From contig NZ_JFKD01000005.1 of NCBI RefSeq assembly GCF_002115725.1, positions 62,001 to 126,000 of the forward strand: a stretch of 64,000 nucleotides of DNA. Reading direction: 5' to 3'. This DNA is from Marivita cryptomonadis. GTDB taxonomy: Bacteria; Pseudomonadota; Alphaproteobacteria; Rhodobacterales; Rhodobacteraceae. Under the pieces are notes generated by a model that did not search any database, was not told where the DNA came from, and saw only the letters and a list, made by a program, of their open reading frames with translations. Shown piece by piece: positions 28,866 to 38,112 of the stretch. Numbering within the stretch: position 1 is the first letter of the stretch; each line of letters starts with the position of its first letter. Both the position numbers and the translations under genes were made by a program.

Positions 28866-29372
28866 TTATGTCGCTTCAGTAAATCCTCCGTAGCGCCCGC
28901 TGAAAAACAAAAGCGGGTCTCCTTCTCGTGTGGTCACGCGGCGCACCCGCGCGATGACGATCGAATGGTCGCCGCCATCATGTTCGGCGACTTTTGTGCA
29001 TTCGAACCGGCTCAGGCAGTTGTTGAGCAGCGGCACGTTGTGATCGCCCATTTCCCAATCGAAGTCGTCAAAGGGATTGCCGTTGCGCGCAAAGGCGGTG
29101 CACAGGTCGGCCTGTTCGGCGCCCACGACGTGGATCGCGAAATGATCAGCGGCCATGAAAAACGGATAGCGGCTCGAAGATTTGGCCGGCGACCACAGCA
29201 CCAAAGGCGGGTCAAGCGACACGCTGGCAAAGCTGTTTGCGGTGATGCCCAGCGGTCCGTCGCCTGCATCGCAGGTTATGACGGTAACTCCAGTTCCAAA
29301 ACGGCCAAGGGCCGCGCGAAACTCGCGGCTGTTGTCCTGTGCGGGGTCAAAACTATGCGTCAAGGCGTTCAT
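28866..29372 (-). CDS. Flavin reductase (SmoA-like candidate)
   Basis: A 168-residue flavin reductase of the FMN-binding split-barrel type (FRALGRFGTGVTVIT-like N-terminus, GITANSFASVSLDPPLVLW, HFAIHVVG). It should supply reduced flavin to the SsuD-like monooxygenase encoded two genes upstream. The start lies 8 bp after the aldo/keto reductase stop. Reductase, aldo/keto reductase and monooxygenase together match the SmoA-B-C enzymes of the sulfo-SMO pathway. Confidence 0.88.
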   Translation of the reverse strand: MNALTHSFDPAQDNSREFRAALGRFGTGVTVITCDAGDGPLGITANSFASVSLDPPLVLWSPAKSSSRYPFFMAADHFAIHVVGAEQADLCTAFARNGNPFDDFDWEMGDHNVPLLNNCLSRFECTKVAEHDGGDHSIVIARVRRVTTREGDPLLFFSGRYGGFTEAT

Positions 29373-29380
29373 CGCGTGTC

Positions 29381-30268
29381 TCAGGCCACTTCATGGCCAA
29401 GGGCGTGGGTGTAAAGGTCAAACCATGTCTCCCGGTCGATCTGTATCTTGGCAGCATCGCCGATGCGGGCGATGCGGTCCAGATTGTTGGTGCCGAGGAC
29501 AGGTAGAATGCGGGCGGGATGCGCCAAGAGCCACGCAATCGCCACCGCTGCGATTTCAACGTCATGCTCTGTCGCGATGTTTTGCAGCGCGCCGTGCAGG
29601 CCGGACAGTTTGGTGTCGAACAAAGCGCCACCGCCCAAAGGCGACCACGCCATCGGGGGCTGGCCGTTCTTCTGGTGGAATGCGATGTCGCCATTGGTGA
29701 ATGGCGTGTGGTGCAAAAGGCTGATTTCGATCTGGTTGGTCACCAGTTGGGTTTTCATGCCCGATTGCAGCAATTCCCAATCCCACGGGCGGAAGTTCGA
29801 CACACCCACCGCGCGGACCTTGCCGCTTGCCACAACCTCGTCCAGCGCGGAGCCGGTCTCGTGGTGGTCCATCAGCGGGTCGGGGCGGTGGATCAGCAGA
29901 AGGTCGATGTGGTCGATCTTCATCAGACGCAAAGAATGGTCGACCGAAGACAGGATATGCGCGCGCGAGGTGTCGTAGTGCTTGACCTTCGCACCGGCAT
30001 AGCGGCCCGCCGGAGCCACGATATCGCATTTGGTCACGATCTCGATCTGATTGCGCAGCTCGGGCGTAAGCGCGGTGCCGAGGATTTCTTCGGCTTCATA
30101 GCCACCGTAGATATCCGCCTGATCCATCGTCGTGATACCCTGATCCAGGCACGCGCTGATCTTGTTGCGGATGTGGTCCACGCTGGTGTCGGCGTCGTCA
30201 CCCAGCCGCCACATGCCATAGACAAGGCGGCTCATTTCAAGGGCGTCGTTGAACTTAACACGATCCAT
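29381..30268 (-). CDS. Aldo/keto reductase (SmoB-like candidate, 6-oxo-glucose reductase)
   Basis: A 295-residue NAD(P)H-dependent aldo/keto reductase of the YdhF type. The tetrad is visible as Asp (TTMDQADIYGG), Tyr in IYGG, Lys (VTKCD) and His (LLLIHRPDP). The ATG at 30268 shares its first base with the monooxygenase stop, so translation is coupled. In sulfo-SMO, SmoB reduces the 6-oxo-glucose released by the monooxygenase to glucose. Assignment rests on family plus context. Confidence 0.85.
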   Translation of the reverse strand: MDRVKFNDALEMSRLVYGMWRLGDDADTSVDHIRNKISACLDQGITTMDQADIYGGYEAEEILGTALTPELRNQIEIVTKCDIVAPAGRYAGAKVKHYDTSRAHILSSVDHSLRLMKIDHIDLLLIHRPDPLMDHHETGSALDEVVASGKVRAVGVSNFRPWDWELLQSGMKTQLVTNQIEISLLHHTPFTNGDIAFHQKNGQPPMAWSPLGGGALFDTKLSGLHGALQNIATEHDVEIAAVAIAWLLAHPARILPVLGTNNLDRIARIGDAAKIQIDRETWFDLYTHALGHEVA

Positions 30269-31422
30269 TAGCGGCGGACTCCGTTTCCAAGGGGGGTTGC
30301 GGGGGTGCCGTTCGGCACGCGCCCATAAGCTTCGTTCAGTTGTACGGTCTTCAGTTGCGGCAAGACTCGGCTGCCGAAATGGCGGCATTCATCCAGATGC
30401 GGATAGCCCGACAGGATGAACGCGCGGATGCCCATCTTTTGGTACTGTTCCAACTCGCTTAGCACTTGATCGGTGGACCCGACCAGCGCCGCACCGCAGC
30501 CCGAGCGCGCCCGGCCCACACCGGTCCATAGATGCGGCTCAACGAACCCTTCCATATCAGCAAGTTCGCGATTCTTGGCCTGATGTGACACCCCCAATGA
30601 GGTGGCATCCAGCGCGCGTTCGCGGATTGTCTTTCCCTGATCGTCATCCAGCTGGCTGACGATGTGCTGCGCGTATTCGCGGGCTTCGGCTTCGGTGTCA
30701 CGCACGATGACATGCACGCGCAGACCGTAATCAAGTGTACGGCCATAGCGTTCGGCCACGGCGTTCACGTCTTTCATGCGCTGGGCCAGCGCGTCTTTGG
30801 GTTCTGGCCACATCAGGTAGACGTCGCAATGCTGACCGCAGAGTTCGAGCGCATCGGGGGAATAGCCGCCGAAATAGAGCAGAGGTCCGTTCGTCTGGTA
30901 AGGTGCAGCAGGATCGGTGGTCAGACCTTCGAAATTGTAGACGTCACCCTTGTAGGTGATCTCGCCTTGGGTCCACGCCTGTTTCAGGATCTCGACCACC
31001 TCGCGCGACCGCTGATAGCGCAGTTTGCTGTCTTCTTTCTCGCCCGGGAAATCAGAAGAGATGATGTTCACCGTCAACCGGCCTTCTAGCATGTGGTCCA
31101 GCGTGGCAATGGTGCGGGCGAGCATGATTGGCTGCATTTCCCCACACCGCACAGCCGCCAGCATGTTGATCTTGTCTGTGATCGGCGCGCAGCCTGCGAC
31201 AAAGGACAAAGTGTCCTGGCCGACTTGGTAGGAGGAGGGGCATAGGATGTTGCGAAAGCCCTGCGCTTCGGCCTCTTTCACTATGGAGGAGCAATGCGCA
31301 AAGCTTGACCGCAGATTGCCATCTGGCACGCCAAGAAATTCGTAATCGTCTGAACACAGCGCCGCGAACCACGAAACCTCAACCGCGTCGAGGTCGGGAG
31401 AGGTGATCGGCACGATGGTCAT
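30268..31422 (-). CDS. LLM-class flavin-dependent sulfonate monooxygenase (SmoC-like candidate)
   Basis: A 384-residue luciferase-like TIM-barrel monooxygenase of the SsuD (alkanesulfonate) branch. MLAAVRCGEMQPIMLARTIA, LTVNIISSDFPGEKED and GGYSPDALELCGQHCDVYL are SsuD-type segments. With reduced flavin and oxygen it should cleave a C-S bond, releasing sulfite and an aldehyde. Together with the reductases and glycosidase-like gene here, sulfoquinovose is the best-fitting substrate; a simpler alkanesulfonate is the alternative. It is the first gene of the minus-strand operon, divergent from its probable regulator. Confidence 0.88.
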   Translation of the reverse strand: MTIVPITSPDLDAVEVSWFAALCSDDYEFLGVPDGNLRSSFAHCSSIVKEAEAQGFRNILCPSSYQVGQDTLSFVAGCAPITDKINMLAAVRCGEMQPIMLARTIATLDHMLEGRLTVNIISSDFPGEKEDSKLRYQRSREVVEILKQAWTQGEITYKGDVYNFEGLTTDPAAPYQTNGPLLYFGGYSPDALELCGQHCDVYLMWPEPKDALAQRMKDVNAVAERYGRTLDYGLRVHVIVRDTEAEAREYAQHIVSQLDDDQGKTIRERALDATSLGVSHQAKNRELADMEGFVEPHLWTGVGRARSGCGAALVGSTDQVLSELEQYQKMGIRAFILSGYPHLDECRHFGSRVLPQLKTVQLNEAYGRVPNGTPATPLGNGVRR

Positions 31423-31466
31423 AAGGTGTCTCCGGAAGGCATCATTTCTACTTGCGTAGCACCGCT

Positions 31467-31497
31467 AAAAATGTAGATCAATAGTGTATCAATTTTT
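31467..31497. promoter_or_regulatory. Candidate operator between the monooxygenase and GntR genes
   Basis: An imperfect palindrome, AAAAATGTAGAT ... GTATCAATTTTT, lies in the 85-bp divergent gap and is AT-rich in a GC-rich genome. UTRA/HutC regulators typically bind such sites next to their own genes. Direct repeats GATCAAT and TATCAAT overlap it. Confidence 0.35.
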
Positions 31498-31507
31498 GGT
31501 GCGAGAA

Positions 31508-32209
31508 ATGTCCGACACCCACGCCTTGCCGAAATATGTCCAGATCAGTGAGCTGCTGATCCGGGATATTCAGGCTGGCCGTTTGGTCGATGGTGAACGC
31601 CTGCCACCCGAACGGGACATGGCGGCGCGCCTTGGCATTTCCGTGGGGACGCTGCGCAAATCGTTGGATGAATTGACCGCGCTGGGCTTGCTGGAGCGGG
31701 TTCAAGGCTCGGGCAATTATGTTTGTGCACAAGAAGATACGCAGTCGGTTTACGCCTTTTTCCGGGTTGAGCTGATCGAAGGAGGGGGCTTGCCAACGGC
31801 AGAATTGCTTTCGGTGGATCGTCTGCCCAAGCCCGAAGCTTTGCCGGGGTTTGGCGCCTCTTCCGACGGTCACCGGATTCGCCGGTTGCGGCGTCTTAAT
31901 GGTGTGCCTGCCGTGCTTGAGGAGATCTGGCTTGATGGCAGTTACGTCGATCAGATCGATGCCGTCGCGCTACGCGAGTCGCTGTACCTTTATTACCGGG
32001 AATCGCTGGGGCTCTGGATCACCAAGGCGGTGGACAGGCTTGATCTGGCGGCGGTGCCCGATTGGGCGCCTGTCAGCTTTGGCCTGTCCGCTGGGCAGTC
32101 CTGCATGCGGGCGACACGGGTCAGCTATGGCCCCGAGGGCGAGGCGGCGGAGGCCTCGTGGAACTGGATCAACACAGACGTCGCGCGCTATGTCGCGCGC
32201 ATCACTTAG
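31508..32209 (+). CDS. GntR/HutC-family transcriptional regulator (UTRA domain)
   Basis: 233 residues: a winged helix-turn-helix (about 10-75, GERLPPERDMAARLGISVGT) and a UTRA ligand-binding domain (about 85-230). The ATG at 31508 is preferred to the GTG at 31484. It is divergent from the monooxygenase operon and 35 bp before the Gfo/Idh/MocA gene. It is the likely local repressor responding to a sugar-type ligand; SmoD of the sulfo-SMO cluster is a GntR-type equivalent. Confidence 0.88.
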   Translation: MSDTHALPKYVQISELLIRDIQAGRLVDGERLPPERDMAARLGISVGTLRKSLDELTALGLLERVQGSGNYVCAQEDTQSVYAFFRVELIEGGGLPTAELLSVDRLPKPEALPGFGASSDGHRIRRLRRLNGVPAVLEEIWLDGSYVDQIDAVALRESLYLYYRESLGLWITKAVDRLDLAAVPDWAPVSFGLSAGQSCMRATRVSYGPEGEAAEASWNWINTDVARYVARIT

Positions 32210-32244
32210 GGCGCTTCATGACGCGCATCACCTGAAGGACCACC

Positions 32245-33336
32245 ATGAAAATCATCAATTACGGCATCATCGGATGTGGCATGATGGGGCAGGAACACCT
32301 GCGCAATATCGCCCTGCTGGACGGCGCACGGGTGGCGGCGATCTTTGAGCCGGACGAGATCATGGCGGCTGCCGCCAAGGCGATTGCGCCCAACGCTAAA
32401 CTTGAGGCGTCGATCGAAGACCTGCTGTCGCGCAATGATCTGGACTGTCTGCTGGTCGCCAGCCCAAACCACCGCCACATTGACGCGCTGGAGCGGATTG
32501 CGGAACTGAACCCGTTGCCGCTGTTGATGGAAAAGCCGCTTTACACCGATCCCGCCGACATCGCGCGGGTCGAGGCGATTGCCGCCCATTACCCCGCGCC
32601 GATCTGGGTGGCGATGGAATACCGCTATATGCCCCCGGTCCAGACCTTTGCTGAGGAAGCGCAGCGCGCCACGGGTGGGGTCAAGATGCTCACCATCCGA
32701 GAGCATCGTTTTCCCTTTCTGCACAAGGTGGGCGACTGGAACCGCTTTAATCGCAATACCGGGGGCACTCTGGTCGAGAAGTGCTGCCACTTCTTTGACT
32801 TGATGCGCTTGATCCTTGGCTCCGATCCGGTCCGCGTGACGGCCAGTGCCGGGCAAGAAGTTAACCATTTGGACGAGACTTATGATGGCGAGGTGCCGGA
32901 CATCTGGGACAGTGCCTATGTGATTGTCGATTTCGCCAATGGCGCGCGGGCGATGCTTGAGCTGTGCATGTATGCCGAAGGCTCGCGCTATCAGGAAGAG
33001 ATCAGCGCGGTTGGCCCGAACGGCAAGATCGAGGCCTTTGTTCCCGGTCCAGGGCGGTTCTGGCCGACGCATCTCGGCGCGCCGCCGGTGGCGCAGGTGA
33101 TCATCTCTCCGCGTCATCCGAAGGGGCCGCAAGCGGTCGATATTCCGGTCGATCCGACGATCCTTGATGCGGGAGATCACAATGGATCGACCTTCTATCA
33201 GCACGCCCGCTTCCTTGATCTGGTGCGAAACGGGGGGGCGCCGGAGGTGTCAATAGCGGACGGCGCTTGGGCTGTCAGGATGGGCATTGCTGCGCAGAAT
33301 TCCGCCCAATCTCATAGCGTTATCGACAGGATCTGA
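32245..33336 (+). CDS. Gfo/Idh/MocA-family enzyme (candidate NAD-dependent sulfoquinovosidase)
   Basis: 363 residues: an N-terminal Rossmann fold (GIIGCGMMGQEHL, about 8-20; LMEKPLYTD, with the catalytic Lys of the EKP motif, about 94-102) and the family's C-terminal alpha/beta domain (about 125-363, with NTGGTLVEKCCHFFDLMR). Members are NAD-dependent sugar dehydrogenases; one branch (GH188) comprises NAD-dependent sulfoquinovosidases. As no GH31 sulfoquinovosidase is encoded here, this gene could fill that step. A plain sugar dehydrogenase is the alternative. Confidence 0.85.
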   Translation: MKIINYGIIGCGMMGQEHLRNIALLDGARVAAIFEPDEIMAAAAKAIAPNAKLEASIEDLLSRNDLDCLLVASPNHRHIDALERIAELNPLPLLMEKPLYTDPADIARVEAIAAHYPAPIWVAMEYRYMPPVQTFAEEAQRATGGVKMLTIREHRFPFLHKVGDWNRFNRNTGGTLVEKCCHFFDLMRLILGSDPVRVTASAGQEVNHLDETYDGEVPDIWDSAYVIVDFANGARAMLELCMYAEGSRYQEEISAVGPNGKIEAFVPGPGRFWPTHLGAPPVAQVIISPRHPKGPQAVDIPVDPTILDAGDHNGSTFYQHARFLDLVRNGGAPEVSIADGAWAVRMGIAAQNSAQSHSVIDRI

Positions 33337-33503
33337 CCGCATACCAAGCGGGTTTTTCGCGCAACACTCTATAGGAAAGGGGAAAAAAACGAAATTTCGC
33401 CATAATCTCTGCTTTGATCAAATTGTTTTTTCATCTATCAAAAGATAGAGCAAAAATAAGCCGAACCCGAAAACGGGCGGCGTTGAGGTAGAGCGGTGTG
33501 GTT

Positions 33504-36500
33504 ATGAATGCGATTAATTTCGTGGTCCGTACGAGTGCGGGCGCGGTCGAACGCGGTGTAGTTGGTGCAGAGGATCTGGGATACCTGATCGACGCTTCCG
33601 GTGGCCGCGAAATCTCCCTCAATCTGCATCGATCGGATTTGCGCAGTTATGATCGCGCGGAAAACGATCTGCATATCCTGCTTGCGGACGGCCGGGTGAT
33701 TGTCTTGGAAGACTATTTCGCGTCAGGCGGAAGTCGTCTTTTCCTCAGCACTGATGGCGTTTTGAGCGAAGTGGCCTTTGCCGAGGGCGACGGTGGGGCG
33801 CTGTTCGCGCAATATGCCGATGTCGCGGCCTGGGGAAAATGGAGCCCAGACGACGCACTGGTTTTCTTTGATCTCGCTGAAGTGGTCGCGGCGGATTACG
33901 TCGCCGCCGAAGACGAAGGCGGCGTTTCGATGTTGGCAGCAGGTCTGTTGGCTGGCAGCGGCATGCTGCCGTGGCTGGCCGGCGGCGCGGCGGTTGCGAC
34001 TGGCGCCGCTGTGATCGGCGGCAGCGGTGAAGGCGGCGGAGATGGTGGCGGACTTGTCGGTAACAATGGCGAAAGCGGTGGCCCCCGCGCTCCGACCGTC
34101 AATGACGGCGAGTACGTAATCGGTGGCGATGGCCTGACTGAAGAAGACCGCACGGTGCTGGTCAGCGGCACCGCAAACGAGGGCGACACGGTTGTCGTCG
34201 TCATCGGCGATAATACAGAAACCACGACCACCGGGTCCGACGGGACATGGGAAGTGGTCTTCGAGGGACCGAACTTCCCGCCTGATGGCGAATACGAGGT
34301 GGATGTAAAGGTCACGGGCACAGACGGCGAAACCGATCTGGACGGCCCCACAGTGATCATCGACACCACACCCCCGCCGGTGGCGATCACCAGCGGCACC
34401 ACGGCGACGGGTGACATCATCACCGACAGTGAATTCGACGGTGGCACAACAGTCACCGGCACCACAGAGATCGGTGCATCGGTTGTGCTCATTGCAGGTG
34501 GCGTCAGCCATGTTGCTGATGTGGATGCACAAGGCAACTGGAGCGTGACGCTCAGCAGTTCGACCTTTGAACGCGGCGAGTATATCGAGAACATCACGGT
34601 CATTGCGACCGACAGCTTCAACAATTCGACCACGATCAATGACGGGATCGAGATCGACACGGTTTCGGGCGTGACGATCAACACCACGACCATCGAAACC
34701 GATGGCATCATCAACGCGGAAGAGCGCAACGACGGCGTTCAGATCACCGGCACAACTGATGCCGGATCGACCGTGGTGGTGGAAATGAACGGCTACACCC
34801 GGACCGCCTTTGTTGATGCGCAGGGCAACTGGTCGGTGACGTTTACCGCCACCGAGATCCCGGTTGGCGAACAAAACCTGACGATCAACGCCACCTCGAC
34901 TGACGAGGTGGGTAACACCAGCAGCGCAACCGGGCAGGTCGTGCTGGACACATGGGTGCGCAATTTCGACATCACAAGCCAAGCGGGCGGTGCAGACGGC
35001 ATCGTGAACGCCGAAGAAGCCGCGCAGGGCATGGTGGTCACTGGAACTACCGAGCCGGGCGCTTCGGTTTCCGTGAACCTCGGCGGTGTGTCGCGCAGCG
35101 CGAGCGTCGATGCGCAAGGCAACTGGACTGTGACCTTCACGGCCAACGAACTGCCCAGCGGCGAACAGACAGCGACCCTCACGGCCAGCTCGACGGACCT
35201 TGCGGGCAACACGGCAATCGAGACCCGCAATGTCATCTTCGACACGGATGCAGGCCTTCTTACGATCAGCCCCGCGCCGATCGAAACCGATGACATCATC
35301 AACCAGGCCGAAGCCTCGGACGGTGTTGTGATCACAGGTACATCGACCCCGTTTGCGATGGTCGACGTCACTTTGGACGGGGTCAGCAAGACGGTGCAGA
35401 CCGACGGGTTCGGCACATGGCGCGCAAACTATGCCGCGGGCGAAATCCGCCCCGGCGAGTACGAGGCACAGATCACCGCCTATACTGTTGATGCGGCGGG
35501 CAATGAACTGACGCGGTCCGACACTGTGATGGTCGACACTTTTGTGCGCAACTTTGCGGTCAGCGCGAACCCGGTGACCGCCGACAACATCGTGAACGAG
35601 GCTGAACAGGGCCAAGGCGTAACGCTGAGCGGCACGACAGAGCCGGGCGCCACCGTGACCGTGGTTGTCGAAGGCATCAGCCGCGTTGCCAGTGTAGATA
35701 CTGCGGGCAACTGGAGCGCGCGGTTCTCGAGCCTTGATCTGCCGGATGGGACATACACCACCACGGCGCAGATCAGCACCGAAGATCGGGCGGGCAACAC
35801 CGCGACTACCTCCAAGACCTTCCAAGTTGACACCGAAGTCGTGCCGCTGACCTCGACCAGCCAGCCGGGTGGTGCGGATGGCGTTGTCAGCGAGGCCGAG
35901 GCGGCGCAGGGCTTTACCCTGACCGGTCAGGTCGAACAGGGTTCGACCGTCGAAGTGACCATTGGTGGTCAGCGCATGACCGCACAGGTCAGTGGCAGTA
36001 CATGGTCCGTGGCGGTTCCTGCCAGCGTGATCCCGACCGCAGATGGTGACAACGTGTCGATCCAGATCGCGGCAACCGACCGCGCAGGCAACACCAAGTC
36101 GATCACCGAAACGATGGTGGTGGACAACGTTGCGCCCGACGCGCCCGACATGACGGCGATTACTTGGGATCAAACCCAGGCACCGCGTGGTATTATCCTT
36201 GAGACATCGGACCATGACGTGTCCATTGTGCGGGTTGGTGCTGGAGGGGCGCAGACTGTTGCGTTCAACGAGCAGGACAACAGTTTCACTGGCGAAACCA
36301 GCTATACCTTCAACAATGTTGTGCCGGACGGGTCGCACCTTGTGGTCACGGCAACCGACAATGCGGGCAACAGCACTGGCACCTACGTGGTGCTTGGTGA
36401 CCCGGATGTCAGCCGCAGCAACGTGAGCCTTGCAAGCAATATCGGTGGGCGCGAGATCGATACGATCGACCTAGAGTTCACCGAAGAGGCGACACTGACC

Positions 36501-36698
36501 ATCACCGAGGCGCAGATTGTTGCCATGACAGGCGAGGACAACACCGTCCGCGTGTTGGGCAACTCGGACGAAACGGTGCGCATCACCGGAGCGACCCGCA
36601 CAGGCGCGCGGTTCGAGGATGGAAAGAACTTCGACGTCTACGAACTGGGCGACGCCACGGTTCTGATCGACGACGACATCAACAACGTCACAATCTGA
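33504..36698 (+). CDS. BapA-like type I secreted adhesin with tandem Ig-like domains
   Basis: A 1064-residue, very acidic protein. A BapA-prefix-like N-terminus (about 1-130) leads to a hydrophobic Gly/Ala-rich stretch (about 145-175). Seven tandem Ig-like repeats of about 98 residues follow (about 200-890, consensus VTGTTEPGASV .. VDAQGNWSVTF .. DLAGNT), then a partial eighth and a non-repeat C-terminus (about 975-1064). No Sec signal is seen. C-terminal secretion through the TolC-ABC-HlyD genes immediately downstream fits. The probable role is cell-surface adhesion or biofilm. The ATG at 33504 is chosen; a GTG at 33498 is possible. Confidence 0.85.
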   Translation: MNAINFVVRTSAGAVERGVVGAEDLGYLIDASGGREISLNLHRSDLRSYDRAENDLHILLADGRVIVLEDYFASGGSRLFLSTDGVLSEVAFAEGDGGALFAQYADVAAWGKWSPDDALVFFDLAEVVAADYVAAEDEGGVSMLAAGLLAGSGMLPWLAGGAAVATGAAVIGGSGEGGGDGGGLVGNNGESGGPRAPTVNDGEYVIGGDGLTEEDRTVLVSGTANEGDTVVVVIGDNTETTTTGSDGTWEVVFEGPNFPPDGEYEVDVKVTGTDGETDLDGPTVIIDTTPPPVAITSGTTATGDIITDSEFDGGTTVTGTTEIGASVVLIAGGVSHVADVDAQGNWSVTLSSSTFERGEYIENITVIATDSFNNSTTINDGIEIDTVSGVTINTTTIETDGIINAEERNDGVQITGTTDAGSTVVVEMNGYTRTAFVDAQGNWSVTFTATEIPVGEQNLTINATSTDEVGNTSSATGQVVLDTWVRNFDITSQAGGADGIVNAEEAAQGMVVTGTTEPGASVSVNLGGVSRSASVDAQGNWTVTFTANELPSGEQTATLTASSTDLAGNTAIETRNVIFDTDAGLLTISPAPIETDDIINQAEASDGVVITGTSTPFAMVDVTLDGVSKTVQTDGFGTWRANYAAGEIRPGEYEAQITAYTVDAAGNELTRSDTVMVDTFVRNFAVSANPVTADNIVNEAEQGQGVTLSGTTEPGATVTVVVEGISRVASVDTAGNWSARFSSLDLPDGTYTTTAQISTEDRAGNTATTSKTFQVDTEVVPLTSTSQPGGADGVVSEAEAAQGFTLTGQVEQGSTVEVTIGGQRMTAQVSGSTWSVAVPASVIPTADGDNVSIQIAATDRAGNTKSITETMVVDNVAPDAPDMTAITWDQTQAPRGIILETSDHDVSIVRVGAGGAQTVAFNEQDNSFTGETSYTFNNVVPDGSHLVVTATDNAGNSTGTYVVLGDPDVSRSNVSLASNIGGREIDTIDLEFTEEATLTITEAQIVAMTGEDNTVRVLGNSDETVRITGATRTGARFEDGKNFDVYELGDATVLIDDDINNVTI

Positions 36699-36780
36699 GC
36701 AAGAGGATAGACTGTTCGGGCCATTCAGCGATGGCCCGGGCCCCGAAACAAAAAAAGCCAAAGGCGGGGGCTCGATCGAC

Positions 36781-38112
36781 ATGAGGCAGAATACAAGGGT
36801 CATGGCAGGGGCGGTGCTTGCCGTAACGGCTCTTTCGGGATGCATGCAGGACATGGGCACCGGGACAGTGTCGCGGTTCCTGTCCGCACAGCCGGACGCG
36901 CGCGCAGACATCTCAGGTGAGACCAAGACCGCCGCTCCGAAAGCGGAAGCGGTGCAGGATGTATCCCCCGTTATTGCAGAGCTTGCGGCGCGGCAAAGCG
37001 TTCTGACGCCCGGCAGCCCCTATGCCGAAGTGGCGGCAGGTGTCTTGGCCGCAGATGCCCGTGTGGCCGAAGCGGAATTGCAGGTTGCGCAACTGCGCGC
37101 CGAAGCAGCCTCCAAGAACTGGTGGCCTACGATTTCCCCGCGCGTTTCGTTGACTTCGCTGGGTGATCTTGTCGCCGATCTGGTCATCAATCAGGTGTTG
37201 TTCGACAATGGCCGCAAGAAGGCCGAGCGCGATCTGGCGAAAGCGGATGTCGAACTGGCGGCCGTCGCTCTGTCGGAAAGCAGCAATGATCGCGTGTATG
37301 ACGGTCTGGTTCTCTTTCTTCAGGCCGAAGAGGGCCGTGCGGCAGCCGACCTTTATGGTCAGGCGCTTAAAGACATGAGCCATTTCGAATGGGTGATGAA
37401 CGAACGCGTCAAAGGCGGTGTGTCAGATTTTTCGGATCTCAACGTGTTGAAACAGAAACTGGCGGACCTGCGTGCCCGCGATGCTGCGGCCCGCGAAAAA
37501 ACGACCCGCGCGGTGGCAGAGCTGAACGCAATGTCTGCGGTGTCGCTTGCTGGTCAGCGCGGCTTGCGTGGCATGGGCAGTACGCCGTCGGATCAGTCGC
37601 TGGATGTGCTGCGTGCCAAAGTCGAACGCGACCGGCAATTGGCACAGGCCAAGATCGCCCGTGCCGCGCATTTGCCGGGCCTGTCGGCAGGCGGCAGTCT
37701 GCGCAATGGCGGCGAAGGTCTGTCTTTGAGCGCCAGCACTGAACAGATGTTGGGCATCGGAACAGGCGCATCGCTGCAAGCGATTGAGGCCACCAAGATC
37801 ACAGCAGACCGTAAGGTGACCGAGGCCGAAGACATCTCGCGCCGGGCTATCGAAGCCGATCAGCGCACCATCGCCGCGCTGAAACGGCAGGCCGCCGAGG
37901 CCGAAGGCCTGACGTCACAAGCCAAGACCAATCTCGACCTGTTCCAGCGCCAATACGATGCAGGCACGCGTCAGGTGATGGATGTGGTCAGCGTCTACGA
38001 GACCTTTCTGCGGGCGCTGGAAAAACAACTCGACCTTAAGTTTCAGGCCGCACGTGCCGAACTGGACGCCGCCAAACGGCTTGGCGTTCTTGCCGATGGA
38101 GCAAAGATTTGA
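36781..38112 (+). CDS. TolC-family outer-membrane channel of the type I system (lipoprotein)
   Basis: 443 residues. A lipoprotein signal (LSGC, Cys near residue 21) precedes an outer-membrane efflux protein with long Ala/Glu-rich coiled helices and the TolC-like LFDNGRKKAERDLAKADVEL segment. It forms the exit channel of the secretion system. The stop overlaps the TTG start of the ABC gene. The lipid anchor differs from classical TolC and is more like OprM-type channels. Confidence 0.88.
   Translation: MRQNTRVMAGAVLAVTALSGCMQDMGTGTVSRFLSAQPDARADISGETKTAAPKAEAVQDVSPVIAELAARQSVLTPGSPYAEVAAGVLAADARVAEAELQVAQLRAEAASKNWWPTISPRVSLTSLGDLVADLVINQVLFDNGRKKAERDLAKADVELAAVALSESSNDRVYDGLVLFLQAEEGRAAADLYGQALKDMSHFEWVMNERVKGGVSDFSDLNVLKQKLADLRARDAAAREKTTRAVAELNAMSAVSLAGQRGLRGMGSTPSDQSLDVLRAKVERDRQLAQAKIARAAHLPGLSAGGSLRNGGEGLSLSASTEQMLGIGTGASLQAIEATKITADRKVTEAEDISRRAIEADQRTIAALKRQAAEAEGLTSQAKTNLDLFQRQYDAGTRQVMDVVSVYETFLRALEKQLDLKFQAARAELDAAKRLGVLADGAKI

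Noticed and set aside
33723..36338. 871-codon open frame on the minus strand inside the adhesin gene
   Set aside because: It is antisense to the repeats. High-GC codon bias keeps the frame open. No domain, no ribosome site; the plus-strand product is clearly real.
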